A stretch of DNA of 53,115 bases from contig JBJHBT010000028.1 in NCBI GenBank assembly GCA_050485645.1, positions 1 to 53,115 on the forward strand. The letters run 5' to 3'. Under the pieces are notes generated by a model. The model saw only the letters and a program-made list of their open reading frames with translations, did no database searches and was not told the origin of the DNA. Positions 45,104-52,983 of this stretch are shown piece by piece. Position 1 is the stretch's first letter, and every line of letters begins with the position of its first letter. The translations under genes and the position numbers were made by a program. The stretch comes from JBJHBP01 sp050485645 (lineage in GTDB: Bacteria; Pseudomonadota; Gammaproteobacteria; Steroidobacterales; Rariloculaceae).

Positions 45104-46779
45104 GTACGCATCGGGCAAGGGCAACCGTCTTCCTGCATTTGATCGCATGGCTGGCCGCGGGCGTCATCATCGGTTCCTCGGCGGCGCAGTGGTTCGTTTC
45201 GCGCAGCGCCACGAATTCGGACGCTCCTCTGTTTACGGATTCGCCTCAGTTCAGCGCATCCGAAGGCAACATACCCGCTCACCCGATTCGGAACGCTGAC
45301 TTCACACCGGAAGCGGCAGGCATCCTCGGCGAGCGGTTGCACATACTCGTGTCTGTCGCGGCGCACACCGAGCCTGAACCGCTTGAAACCGCCATCGCGG
45401 AACTGGCTTTTCGGTCCGCATCATCCCGGCGAACCTTCGAACTTGAGGCGCTACTGCTGCGACTGGCCGAGATGGATCCCCGGCGAAGTCTGAGTGCCAC
45501 CCAACGGTGGTCGCTTGAGGCACGCTTCGTCGCGCTGGTGTTGCGCGCCTGGGCAGCCGTTGATCCCGGGTCCGCTCTTGCAGCGCTGGCGGGCATTCCC
45601 GACACGGCAGTTCGCCGCACGGCTGCCGTCGCGATGCTCGATGCCATTGGTTTCAACGCACGCAATCTTGCGCTCGTCGCTGAGAATCTCCCCGCAGGCG
45701 ACGGTCACGCATTCAGTATTCACGCGATCACGGAGCTGTCCGAACATGATCCGCTGACGGCTATGGACATTGCACTTGCTCTGGACGAGCATGCCACGCG
45801 TCACGCTGCCGTAGCCGCGATCGGGCGCGTGTGGGTTCGCCGGGACGCCTCAGCAGCACTCGACATGATGGAGGCATTGCCCGATACGTGGAACAACGCC
45901 CTTTCACTTCGAGAAGTGTTTGTGTCGGCCGCGTTCGCGGAGTGGCCGCATATCGCGCCCGATGCGGCACTCCGGTTGCTGACCCGCAGCGACGTCCTCA
46001 CCTATCTGCCCATCTTTGTGGTGGCCCAGACCACCCTCGTTCTGGCCGACACGATTCCTCACTCGGTCCTCGCGTCACTCGACAGACTGGACCCGGAGCT
46101 GCGAGAAAGCGCCCGAGACCGGGCGGTGACGGCATTGGCCGAACAGGACCTGAACGCCGCGCTCGCTGTCGTTTCGACGATGCCACGTGCGCGGGACAAC
46201 GAATCGTTGCTCGGCGTCGTCGCCCGTGCCTATGCCAGCCATGACCCCGATGCCGCGACCCGCTGGGTTCATGCGCTGGACCCGCCATCGCAGTTGGCTA
46301 CCCATGGACTATTCACAGTACTTGCCGAAACCGACCCGGACAGGGCACTAGATATGCTGGTTACCGATATCGGCAACCAGCCAGCCGGTGACACAGCCAG
46401 CCCGGTGAGCAGGCTGACAAGCTCGTTGAGCACCGGTGCGCTCGAGCATCGACTTGTGGCCGAACGCCTGCTTGAGTTCGATGCACCAGCTTATCGTTCA
46501 TCGTTGGGCGCAATACTATCGGGCTGGATCGCTGCGGAGGAAAGTACAGCAGCGGCATGGATACTGCAGAACCTCGACACGATCAGCGTTCAGACGCTTG
46601 CTGTCCTTCCGGAACGGCAACGCAACGACGCACTGACCCGCGAAACAGGCAGGATGGCATGTTCCGATCCTTCAGCGGCAAGGACCATCATCGAGCAATA
46701 CTTTACGGACGCGGCGCTGCGTCGTGAAGCCGAGCGGATGGTAGGTCTTGCCCTGGATGGTGAACTCTGCCGGCCCTGA
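45100..46779 (+). CDS. DP-repeat alpha-solenoid protein, paralog 3
   Basis: The 559-residue protein has an N-terminal anchor (residues 10-30, 'FLHLIAWLAAGVIIGSSAA') and helical repeats with the same cores: 'LRAWAAVDPGSALAALAGIPD', 'ELSEHDPLTAMDIAL', 'VWVRRDASAALDMMEALPD', 'AYASHDPDAATRWVHALD', 'LAETDPDRALDML' and 'MACSDPSAARTII'. It is about 100 residues shorter than its paralogs, as if three units were lost. It overlaps paralog 2 by 4 bases. After it the sequence turns into fragments of unrelated genes. Confidence 0.8.
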   Translation: MSTHRARATVFLHLIAWLAAGVIIGSSAAQWFVSRSATNSDAPLFTDSPQFSASEGNIPAHPIRNADFTPEAAGILGERLHILVSVAAHTEPEPLETAIAELAFRSASSRRTFELEALLLRLAEMDPRRSLSATQRWSLEARFVALVLRAWAAVDPGSALAALAGIPDTAVRRTAAVAMLDAIGFNARNLALVAENLPAGDGHAFSIHAITELSEHDPLTAMDIALALDEHATRHAAVAAIGRVWVRRDASAALDMMEALPDTWNNALSLREVFVSAAFAEWPHIAPDAALRLLTRSDVLTYLPIFVVAQTTLVLADTIPHSVLASLDRLDPELRESARDRAVTALAEQDLNAALAVVSTMPRARDNESLLGVVARAYASHDPDAATRWVHALDPPSQLATHGLFTVLAETDPDRALDMLVTDIGNQPAGDTASPVSRLTSSLSTGALEHRLVAERLLEFDAPAYRSSLGAILSGWIAAEESTAAAWILQNLDTISVQTLAVLPERQRNDALTRETGRMACSDPSAARTIIEQYFTDAALRREAERMVGLALDGELCRP

Positions 46780-46789
46780 GCACCTGACT

Positions 46790-47230
46790 CTCAATGAGAG
46801 TCTCGCGCAGATCGTGGTTGGTAAAGCCGCGGATAGGGTGCTCGCCGCTCGAAAGCGCCTCGAACAGCTGCCGATCCTCTCGGGCCTGCGGATTGAACGC
46901 CCGCACCGATTGGCCGCTGGAGGTGCGCCGCCGCAGCGTGATCCGGTCCAGACCCCGAATCGCCGGCGTCGGATCATCGACCGCCGCGAGCGCCTCAAGA
47001 TAGCAGCGGTTGGCCATCAGCGACACATCCCGGTAGCGAAACAGGTTCGCCACCCTCTTCCTCATCTCGACCCACTGCGTCACCTGTGCTCGTCGACGTC
47101 TGACGCGCTTTCGGACCTTGAACGCCGTGGGGTCACTGATCACCATCTCCACCCGCAGCGCTGAACCGGCCTTGTCGTACATCTTGATCCAGTTCACTTT
47201 GACTCGGTGCTTACACCTTACTGTTCCTTG
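46790..47230 (-). pseudogene. Fragment of an uncharacterised conserved protein
   Basis: The minus-strand frame between these limits reads as real protein: 'CKHRVKVNWIKMYDKAGSAL', 'RVEMVISDPTAFKVRKRV', 'MRKRVANLFRYRDVSLMANR' and 'EHPIRGFTNHDLRETL'. I half recognise this pattern from a family of unknown function that occurs in several copies in some genomes, but I cannot name it. Both ends are missing: there is no native start, and the frame runs into the antisense of paralog 3. It is most likely a truncated gene. Confidence 0.5.
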
Positions 47231-47267
47231 CCCCCCGGATTGAAGCTCAACCACATCGCACTGTGAC

Positions 47268-47669
47268 TTGCTCCAATTGCACTTCCTTGTCTCAGATGAA
47301 CTCGAGAGCTTGGCAGAGCAGGTATTCCATTGGGAAAACGGCCAGTGGGGTATCGTGAGGGAGAGTCTCAAGATGGGACTGGAGACAACCCGAGCGTACT
47401 ATGGAAACCCGATTGCGATCACAGGGGGCTATCGTTGCCCGCACGGGAATCACGGAATCCCCGGGGCGAGCAACAACAGCGCGCATATGCACGGGACCGC
47501 CGCCGACTTCCGGTCCGTGCTTGCCAACTGGGATTGGGAGGAATGCGTGGACCTTCGCGGAGCCGCGGTTACCTCTGGTGCTTTTCAGGTATCCCTGTGT
47601 AGTGCCTATGGTGGGAACGCATCAACCCAACAGGTCGGAACTCATATTCACGCGGAGTGGGCACTATGA
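47268..47669 (+). CDS. M15-type peptidase-like protein, probably N-terminally truncated
   Basis: The roughly 133-residue frame matches the Peptidase_M15-like fold (D-Ala-D-Ala carboxypeptidase/VanY relatives). It has 'PIAITGGYRCPHGN', 'NNSAHMHGTAADF' (zinc His and Asp in the HxxGxAxD pattern) and a C-terminal 'THIHAEW' with the second zinc His. The family cleaves peptidoglycan peptides. No good start is visible: TTG 47268 lacks a ribosome site and the first ATG is about 37 codons in. The N-terminus was therefore probably lost at the junction with the upstream fragment. Its TGA overlaps the ATG of the next gene. Confidence 0.65.
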   Translation: MLQLHFLVSDELESLAEQVFHWENGQWGIVRESLKMGLETTRAYYGNPIAITGGYRCPHGNHGIPGASNNSAHMHGTAADFRSVLANWDWEECVDLRGAAVTSGAFQVSLCSAYGGNASTQQVGTHIHAEWAL

Positions 47670-48466
47670 AGACAGAACGATTGGTGAGGACTGCCGCAAC
47701 ACTCTTGTTCGGATTGATTCTCTGCTCGGGAGTTGCGAATGGACAGGTGAATCAGGCCGAGCTCGCCCAGCGTGTCGCAGAGGACGGCTTGCAGGTGCGC
47801 TATGGCGCGGCTGTGCAGGTGCTGGAGATGGGCACGGAAAACGTGGATCCGGTCCTGCGCGATGCACTGGTGGCAGCATTCGCGGAAGAAGCCGCAGAGT
47901 TCCAAGCGTACCGACGGGGCGAAGCGCCACAGCCGGATCTGAGTGCCATGGGTATGCTGGCGTTGGTTGTATCTGAGTTCAAGGACCCCCGGGCGTTCGA
48001 ACCCATGATTTCGACGCTTGCAGTGGTCATGGGGTCCGTCAGGGGCCTCGCCGTGCTGGGCGATCCTGCCGTACTGCCCGTGGTGGAGGTCGCACGTAAC
48101 GGAGAAGGCCCCGAAGACATGACGCGTGCTTTCCTGACCCTCCGGCTCTTGGCCGAAGGAGTGGGTGAGATCCCAGTATCCACTGCTTCACGCGAAGCGA
48201 TGGTAGCAGTAGCAAGAGAGCGGCTGGCAATGGAGCGATCAATTGGTGGTGTCCTGGAGTGGGCCATCGATCTCGCGGCTGTTCTGGATGACGCGGGGCT
48301 CAGGGAGACTCTCGAAACAATTGCGACGGACCCGACCGCGTTGGAGGCACGACTGGCGAACCCAACGCCCCAACGCGTTGAACGTATCCAGCGGAGGGCT
48401 TTGGAACGCCTTGTCGGCGTGCCGCCCGTACCTACGTGGGATACGTTGTCCGCGCCGCTCCGGTGA
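47666..48466 (+). CDS. Secreted HEAT-like helical protein
   Basis: The 266-residue protein has a signal peptide (MKTERLVRTAATLLFGLILC, cleavage near NGQ at about 27). The rest is helical, with HEAT-like units such as 'YGAAVQVLEMGTENVDPVLRD', 'FKDPRAFEPMISTL' and 'GDPAVLPVVEVARN'. Its ATG overlaps the stop of the M15-like gene and GGAG lies 8 bases upstream, so the pair is coupled. The function is unknown. It may act with the peptidase-like protein in the cell envelope. Confidence 0.72.
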   Translation: MKTERLVRTAATLLFGLILCSGVANGQVNQAELAQRVAEDGLQVRYGAAVQVLEMGTENVDPVLRDALVAAFAEEAAEFQAYRRGEAPQPDLSAMGMLALVVSEFKDPRAFEPMISTLAVVMGSVRGLAVLGDPAVLPVVEVARNGEGPEDMTRAFLTLRLLAEGVGEIPVSTASREAMVAVARERLAMERSIGGVLEWAIDLAAVLDDAGLRETLETIATDPTALEARLANPTPQRVERIQRRALERLVGVPPVPTWDTLSAPLR

Positions 48467-48557
48467 GGCGGGAGAGACGTGTGTTGGCGGCGACGATGAG
48501 AGCGCAGCAACCCAACAGGCCGGACCGCGCCGACGCGTTGGCAATCGTGCCGCCTGA

Positions 48558-49004
48558 TTACTTTCCTGCCGGCTGTTCCGGGCGATACCGTTCGATGACG
48601 CCGTCACGAAACGCTCGCGAGACCGCTTCTACGATGTCGGCCCATACCTCGGGTTTGCGCAGCACCGGTATTTCCCTGACCAGTGCGTTGCTGAGCTCGC
48701 CCCGGTTCTGCTCGATCGACCGCAGCACCCGATCGGCTTGGTGGTCAGGCATCTCCACAATCTCCTTTAGCGCTGCGCGCGCCTGCCTGTGGCTGCGCCG
48801 GTAGCGTGATTCCTCGCGCATCTGCTCCGTGAGCGTGCGGCCAATGATGTTGGACATGAACACCACGTTCGGCCCCAGGTCGGGATAGCGCCGCAGCGGC
48901 TCGGCTCGCTCGTCGCCGCTGAAGAGAACATTCGACACTACACCGTCCGGGTAGGTGGTCTGCGCAGGTTCGAACGTCACATAGTCCCGCATCGCCTGCA
49001 TCAA
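48558..49004 (-). pseudogene. Probable Fic-family C-terminal remnant
   Basis: The 148-residue frame has a C-terminal helical part ('EESRYRRSHRQARAALKEIV', 'EMPDHQADRVLRSIEQNRG', 'LSNALVREIPVL') that resembles the domain following the Fic core in some Fic/DUF4172 proteins. I am only moderately sure of that match. The Fic motif HPFxxGN is absent, and the preceding part is short and does not look native. I therefore read it as a remnant. Confidence 0.4.
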
Positions 49005-49102
49005 CGATGCCGTGAAAGGTAGTCTGCGCGTTTACCGGGCTGTCGATTGCGTGGTGTCTCGTTCGACGACTGGGTGTGAAAGCAAACCAGGAGGATGAGT
49101 AG

Positions 49103-49771
49103 ATGCGTAAAGTGATTGTCGGCGCCATGGTTTCACTGGATGGCGTCATGCAGGCGCCCGGCGGGCCGCAGGAAGATCCGACCGGTGGCTTCCGCTACGG
49201 TGGCTGGGTCGCACCGCTGGTGGACGAGGTGTTCGGAGAAGAGATGGATAAGCTGTTCCGTCAGCCGTTCGACCTGCTGCTTGGCCGCAAGACATATGAG
49301 ATCTTCGCCGCGCACTGGCCGTATGCGGAGGAGGGGCCTGATGATTTCATCGCCAGAACCTTCAATTCGATCAAGAAGTACGTGGCGACCCGAAAGGGCC
49401 TGGATTTGACCTGGAAGGAGTCGGTGGCCCTCAGTGACGCGGCGTCCGATGTCGCCAGGCTGAAGCAGGAAGACGGGCCGGCGCTTCTCACCCAAGGCAG
49501 CTCCGCCCTGGTCCAGACGCTGCTGAAGAGCGACCTCGTCGATGAAATCACTACGTTCACGTTCCCCGTCGTGCTAGGGAAGGGCAAGAAGCTGTTCGAT
49601 GATGGGGTGAAGCCAGCGGCGTTCGAGCTTGCGGCCAGTCGAGTGTCGCCCAACGGTATTGTGATCGCGAAGTATATACGCGAGGGCGCGGTGAAAACGG
49701 GGGATTTTGCCATGGACCCGCCAACTGCGGCGGAGGTCGCGCGGCGCGAGAAGGTGAAGCGGGAAGGTTAG
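49103..49771 (+). CDS. DHFR/RibD-C family protein
   Basis: The 222-residue protein matches the dihydrofolate reductase-like RibD C-terminal family: 'VIVGAMVSLDGVMQAPGGPQ', 'FDLLLGRKTYEIFA', 'LLTQGSSALVQTLL' and 'DEITTFTFPVVLGKGKKLF'. It should bind NADPH and reduce an unknown substrate. A strong ribosome site (AGGAGG) precedes the ATG. A 30-residue charged tail extends past the usual end. It is intact and monocistronic, next to decayed genes. Confidence 0.92.
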   Translation: MRKVIVGAMVSLDGVMQAPGGPQEDPTGGFRYGGWVAPLVDEVFGEEMDKLFRQPFDLLLGRKTYEIFAAHWPYAEEGPDDFIARTFNSIKKYVATRKGLDLTWKESVALSDAASDVARLKQEDGPALLTQGSSALVQTLLKSDLVDEITTFTFPVVLGKGKKLFDDGVKPAAFELAASRVSPNGIVIAKYIREGAVKTGDFAMDPPTAAEVARREKVKREG

Positions 49772-49881
49772 TGAATGATTAGCCAGGGAGAGTAACACCC
49801 CGGTCGCGGAAGCGTCGGGCCGGAGCTAAAGCTGTCTCAAACAGCGTATTTCTCTTATGTGATGGTATAGCAGATTCAGAT

Positions 49882-50080
49882 AGTGCGTACAATCGGTTAT
49901 TATGTCAGTGGCGAAACCGTTGAAGTCGGACCGATGACGGTGGATCAAGGCCGCCATCCGGCCGGAGCCGTCCGCCCCCCGTTGTTCAGAGACCTGAATC
50001 TTCCTCTTTCCCTCGGAAATGCCGGCACGGCGCGTCTTGAGCGAAAACCCGCCCGTCCTGCACGGCGGCGCGGGTGATGA
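49882..50080. mobile_element. Second copy of IS91-like terminal region
   Basis: This roughly 200-bp segment aligns with 41311-41540 in the same orientation. Both begin AGTGCGTA and share TTATGTCAG, then a block around CCATCC..GG.GGAGCC, then GAATCT.CC and GAAAT, and finally a block around CGCCCGTC and GTGATG. The similarity stops at the point where the transposase gene would begin, right before the cupin frame. It is non-coding and probably marks a rearrangement end. Confidence 0.65.
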
Positions 50081-50084
50081 CAGG

Positions 50085-50549
50085 ATGACGAAGCAGTCAG
50101 ATCAACAGATCGGCCTGCGGCGGTGCCCGGCTCGGATTGGCCGGATCGGGCGACTCGCCGTCGCGACCCAGGTGATCGACCCGGGCCCGATCCGGGCTCG
50201 CCGGCGCAAACTCACCGTGAGGCCTTGTCCGGAGTTCTTTCCCGAGGGCTGCGCCATCGCCCCGCTCCAGGGAGACCCGGCGCAACACAACGCCGACATC
50301 TTCATCCGTTTTCCTGGCCAATCTGAAATACCGCATCATTGGCATTCCTCGGCGGAGCGCATGGTGCTGACCTCTGGCGAGTTGCTGGTCGATTACGACG
50401 GGCAGGAGCCGGTGGTGATGCGAGCCGGCACCTATGCCTACGGGCCGGCGCGGCTGCCGTACGACGCACACTGTCGCTCCGAAGAAGCCTGTGTGCTGTT
50501 CATCGCCTTTGAAGAACCGGTGGATGCGTTACCGGGCGGCGCGGACTGA
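50085..50549 (+). CDS. Cupin-domain protein, altered N-terminus
   Basis: The roughly 154-residue frame contains a complete single cupin: 'IFIRFPGQSEIPHHWHSSAE' (metal His residues), 'VLTSGELLVDYDG' and 'MRAGTYAYGPARLPYDAHC'. The first 45 residues are Arg-rich and unlike the signal peptide usual for such stand-alone exported cupins. The gene starts within 5 bases of the end of the IS91-like segment, so its 5' end was probably replaced. Whether it is still expressed is unclear. Confidence 0.65.
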   Translation: MTKQSDQQIGLRRCPARIGRIGRLAVATQVIDPGPIRARRRKLTVRPCPEFFPEGCAIAPLQGDPAQHNADIFIRFPGQSEIPHHWHSSAERMVLTSGELLVDYDGQEPVVMRAGTYAYGPARLPYDAHCRSEEACVLFIAFEEPVDALPGGAD

Positions 50550-50645
50550 ATCAGGGCAATGCCAGCAGTCGCACCTTTCCTCACCGCCGGTGCCGCTCCG
50601 TGTTGTACGCGGAAGCGATGAAAGTCGTGCTGGCGAAACGATGCC

Positions 50646-50680
50646 TTGCTCCCATTTCGGGAGCGCTCTATAATGCCGCA
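50646..50680 (+). promoter_or_regulatory. HigBA promoter with operator; leaderless start
   Basis: The -35 TTGCTC (50646-50651) and a perfect -10 TATAAT (50669-50674) are 17 bases apart. The -10 ends 5 bases before the ATG at 50680, so transcription should start at or next to the A of the ATG. Within the spacer lies the perfect palindrome GCTCCC-ATTTC-GGGAGC (50648-50664), the likely HigA binding site. Confidence 0.85.
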
Positions 50681-51003
50681 TGCGCGTCATTGCCAAGCGA
50701 TCCCTGCGAGAGTTCTGGCAAAGTTCGCCTCAGTACGCGGACGCTCAGGGCTCCATCGAAGCGTGGCATGCTGAAATCTCGAAGGCGTCTTGGCGTACTC
50801 CGCAGGATGTGAAGGGTCAGTTTCGCTCAGCAAGCATTCTCAAAGGTGGCCGAGCCGTATTTAATATCGCAGGGAACAAGTATCGCCCTGTTGTAGCGAT
50901 CGACTACGAGCGTCAGGTGTGCTTCGTGAAATTTATCGGCACTCACGAGCAATACGACCGGATTGAGGCCGAAACGGTGCAACGTGAACGTTCAGCCCAT
51001 TAG
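50680..51003 (+). CDS. higB: HigB-type toxin (mRNA interferase)
   Basis: The 107-residue protein matches the HigB_toxin branch of the RelE superfamily: 'KRSLREFWQ', 'AWHAEISKASWRTPQDVKGQF', 'ILKGGRAVFNIAGNKYRPVV' and 'FVKFIGTHEQYDRI'. It cleaves ribosome-bound mRNA when not held by the antitoxin. It is the first gene of the pair, in the reversed toxin-first order typical of hig loci, and overlaps higA by 20 bases. There is no ribosome site, in agreement with a leaderless transcript. Confidence 0.94.
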   Translation: MRVIAKRSLREFWQSSPQYADAQGSIEAWHAEISKASWRTPQDVKGQFRSASILKGGRAVFNIAGNKYRPVVAIDYERQVCFVKFIGTHEQYDRIEAETVQRERSAH

Positions 51004-51349
51004 AAGTGAAGCGGATTACGACGCGGCCCTGTCAAAGGTCGAAAGGCTGTGGGGATCGAAGGCGGGTACACCCCAAGGGGATCGCCTTGACGTTCTGCTG
51101 ATTCTGATTCATGACTACGAGTCGAAACACCACGCTATCGATCCGCCCGATCCTGTGGATGCCATCAAGTTCCGCATGGAACAGATGAATCTCACCCGTA
51201 AGGACCTGGAGCCTTTGATTGGTCCGCGCGGTCGGGTTGCAGAAGTTTTGAATCGTCGGCGCCCATTGTCGCTGACGATGATTCGCAATCTTCATCACGA
51301 GCTGCATATTCCTCTGGAAAGCCTCATCGCAGATAGCAGGAGCGGCTAA
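50984..51349 (+). CDS. higA: HigA-type antitoxin
   Basis: The 121-residue protein begins at a GTG inside the toxin gene (a TTG at 50963 is also in frame but would lengthen it beyond the family norm). The N-terminal part ('IRSEADYDAALSKVERLW') binds the toxin. The C-terminal HTH ('MNLTRKDLEPLIGPRGRVAE...RPLSLTMIRNLH') binds the operator in the promoter upstream. Both parts are complete, so the module looks functional. Confidence 0.93.
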   Translation: MNVQPIRSEADYDAALSKVERLWGSKAGTPQGDRLDVLLILIHDYESKHHAIDPPDPVDAIKFRMEQMNLTRKDLEPLIGPRGRVAEVLNRRRPLSLTMIRNLHHELHIPLESLIADSRSG

Positions 51350-51402
51350 CGTTTCGTCACTTCCAGTGACTGGCCGCCGCTGTTGACGATCGTTGAACGC
51401 AC

Positions 51403-52587
51403 ATGAGGCAGACGCAGATCACCAGGCGCCTCGATACGCTGCTCGATGAACTGATCAAGCGGAAGGACACCCACTCCGCAATACTCGCGGTCGCCTCCGG
51501 CGATGGCGCGTTCCATTGGACTGGCGCACGGGGTGCGATCTCTGAAGGCGGCGCACCCCTGACGCCTGCAACGCCCTGGTTCATCGCGAGCATCACCAAG
51601 CTCTTTATCGCCTCGACGGTGATGCGCATGGTGGAAGAAGGAGAGCTGGCACTCGAGGACCGGATCGTGGACCGGCTCCCAGCCTCCGTTACGGACCGGC
51701 TCCACGTCCTCAACGGTGAAGACCGGACGGACCGGATTACCGTGGAGCACCTTCTGGGCCACGCTTCCGGGCTCGCCGACTACATCGAAGACTACCCGGC
51801 ACACCAGCGGGGCGAAGAATCCGACCGCCGCAGCCTGGTGGAGGTTCTCGTGGAGGACGGCGACAGGGCGTGGTCGCTGGAGGATACGGTGCGGTGGGTC
51901 CGCGAGAGGCTCAAGCCCCACTTCGTGCCCCAGCCCCTGGACGCACGGCGTGTCCGCATCCGCTATTCAGACACGAACTATCAGCTACTGATCGGAATTA
52001 TCGAAGCTCGCCGCAATGCGCCTTTCGTCCAGGTCCTGGCGGATCTGATTCTCGATCCGCTTGCGCTTGAGAACACCTGGCTCCCCGGCCACCCTCGCGG
52101 TGGCGGCCCGGAGCCGGGCGTCGCCGCCATCTACGCTGGTGCGCAGGTCGTCCGGCTCCCCAGGTTTATGGCCGCGATCGCCGACATGAACTCGAACTGC
52201 GATGATCTTATCCGGTTCCTCAAGGCCATGGCGGGCGGGCGGCTCTTTCGGAATCCTGACACCGCGCGCCGCATGCAGACGCGGTGGCGCAGGTTCTCCC
52301 TGCCCCTGGACCGCGCAGCGCTGCGGCAGCCGAGCTGGCCGATTGAGTACGGGCTCGGGATCATGCGCTTCCGTCTGCCGCGGTTCCTCTCCCCTTTCCG
52401 GCCACTGCCGCAGGTAGTCGGGCACACCGGTTCGACCGGTACGTGGCTTTTCCACGCCCCGGAGCCGGACCTGTACCTGACCGGGACGGTCAACCAGATC
52501 ACCGCCGGGGCCGTCCCGTTTCAGGTGATTCCGAGGGTTCTTCGCGCCTATCTCACCGCCGCTGCCGCTCCGGGAGAGATCGTATAG
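51403..52587 (+). CDS. Serine hydrolase of the beta-lactamase/class C family
   Basis: The 394-residue protein has the catalytic triad motifs of the family: SITK (Ser at about 63, Lys at about 66), YSDTN near residue 188 (YxN) and HTGSTG near residue 340 (the K/H-T-G box). 'TVEHLLGHASGLADYI' is also typical. No signal peptide is visible, so it is probably cytosolic, an esterase or peptidase rather than a resistance enzyme. It has no clear ribosome site and begins 53 bases after higA. Confidence 0.88.
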   Translation: MRQTQITRRLDTLLDELIKRKDTHSAILAVASGDGAFHWTGARGAISEGGAPLTPATPWFIASITKLFIASTVMRMVEEGELALEDRIVDRLPASVTDRLHVLNGEDRTDRITVEHLLGHASGLADYIEDYPAHQRGEESDRRSLVEVLVEDGDRAWSLEDTVRWVRERLKPHFVPQPLDARRVRIRYSDTNYQLLIGIIEARRNAPFVQVLADLILDPLALENTWLPGHPRGGGPEPGVAAIYAGAQVVRLPRFMAAIADMNSNCDDLIRFLKAMAGGRLFRNPDTARRMQTRWRRFSLPLDRAALRQPSWPIEYGLGIMRFRLPRFLSPFRPLPQVVGHTGSTGTWLFHAPEPDLYLTGTVNQITAGAVPFQVIPRVLRAYLTAAAAPGEIV

Positions 52588-52634
52588 AGCCGTGCCTTGA
52601 ACCGAAGACCCGCTTCATTGGCGTCGGCCGAGAA

Positions 52635-52983
52635 TCAGGTCTCGTCCGCCAGCAGATCTTCTAAATCGAGGTCGAGGGCCCTGATGCGCTCGCGCACCGC
52701 TGGCCATTCCTCCTGCAGAAAGCGCCTGCGCTCACGTTTCAGCAGCAGCTCGCGCACCCCTTCCTTCACAAGGAGGACCGATGCCCCGTCTCGGTTCGGT
52801 GTATTCCTCCAGCTCCCGGTATGCGCGCGCGGCCGTCAGCGGGTTGACCAGAAAATCGTTGGCGAGCTGGCGGACCGACGGCAGCAGCTCTCCCTGACGC
52901 TGAACGCCGAGCGGCTCACCGTTAACCGATCAGAAGTCCGGCTTCCGGAATCGTGGTCGATGCAATGCTTGCTCGATTGACAT
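52635..52983 (-). pseudogene. Frameshifted GntR-family (YtrA-type) regulator
   Basis: Pieces of a short GntR regulator lie in different minus-strand frames. One frame has 'CIDHDSGSRTSDRL' near the N-terminus. A second has 'LLPSVRQLANDFLVNPLTAA' followed by 'RAYRELEE' (the winged HTH). A third has 'KEGVRELLLKRERRRFLQEE' and 'LDLDLEDLLADE' to a stop at 52635. At least two frameshifts and a shortened N-terminal region make it non-functional. It would have been a repressor of about 125 residues. Confidence 0.8.

Noticed and set aside
45279..45665. Minus-strand frames opposite the DP-repeat genes
   Set aside because: They are Ser/Arg/Ala-rich shadows; the plus-strand frames have membrane anchors and conserved repeats.
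51403..52587. Serine hydrolase as an antibiotic-resistance beta-lactamase
   Set aside because: No export signal is seen, and the motif set is shared with esterases and peptidases of the same fold; resistance cannot be inferred.
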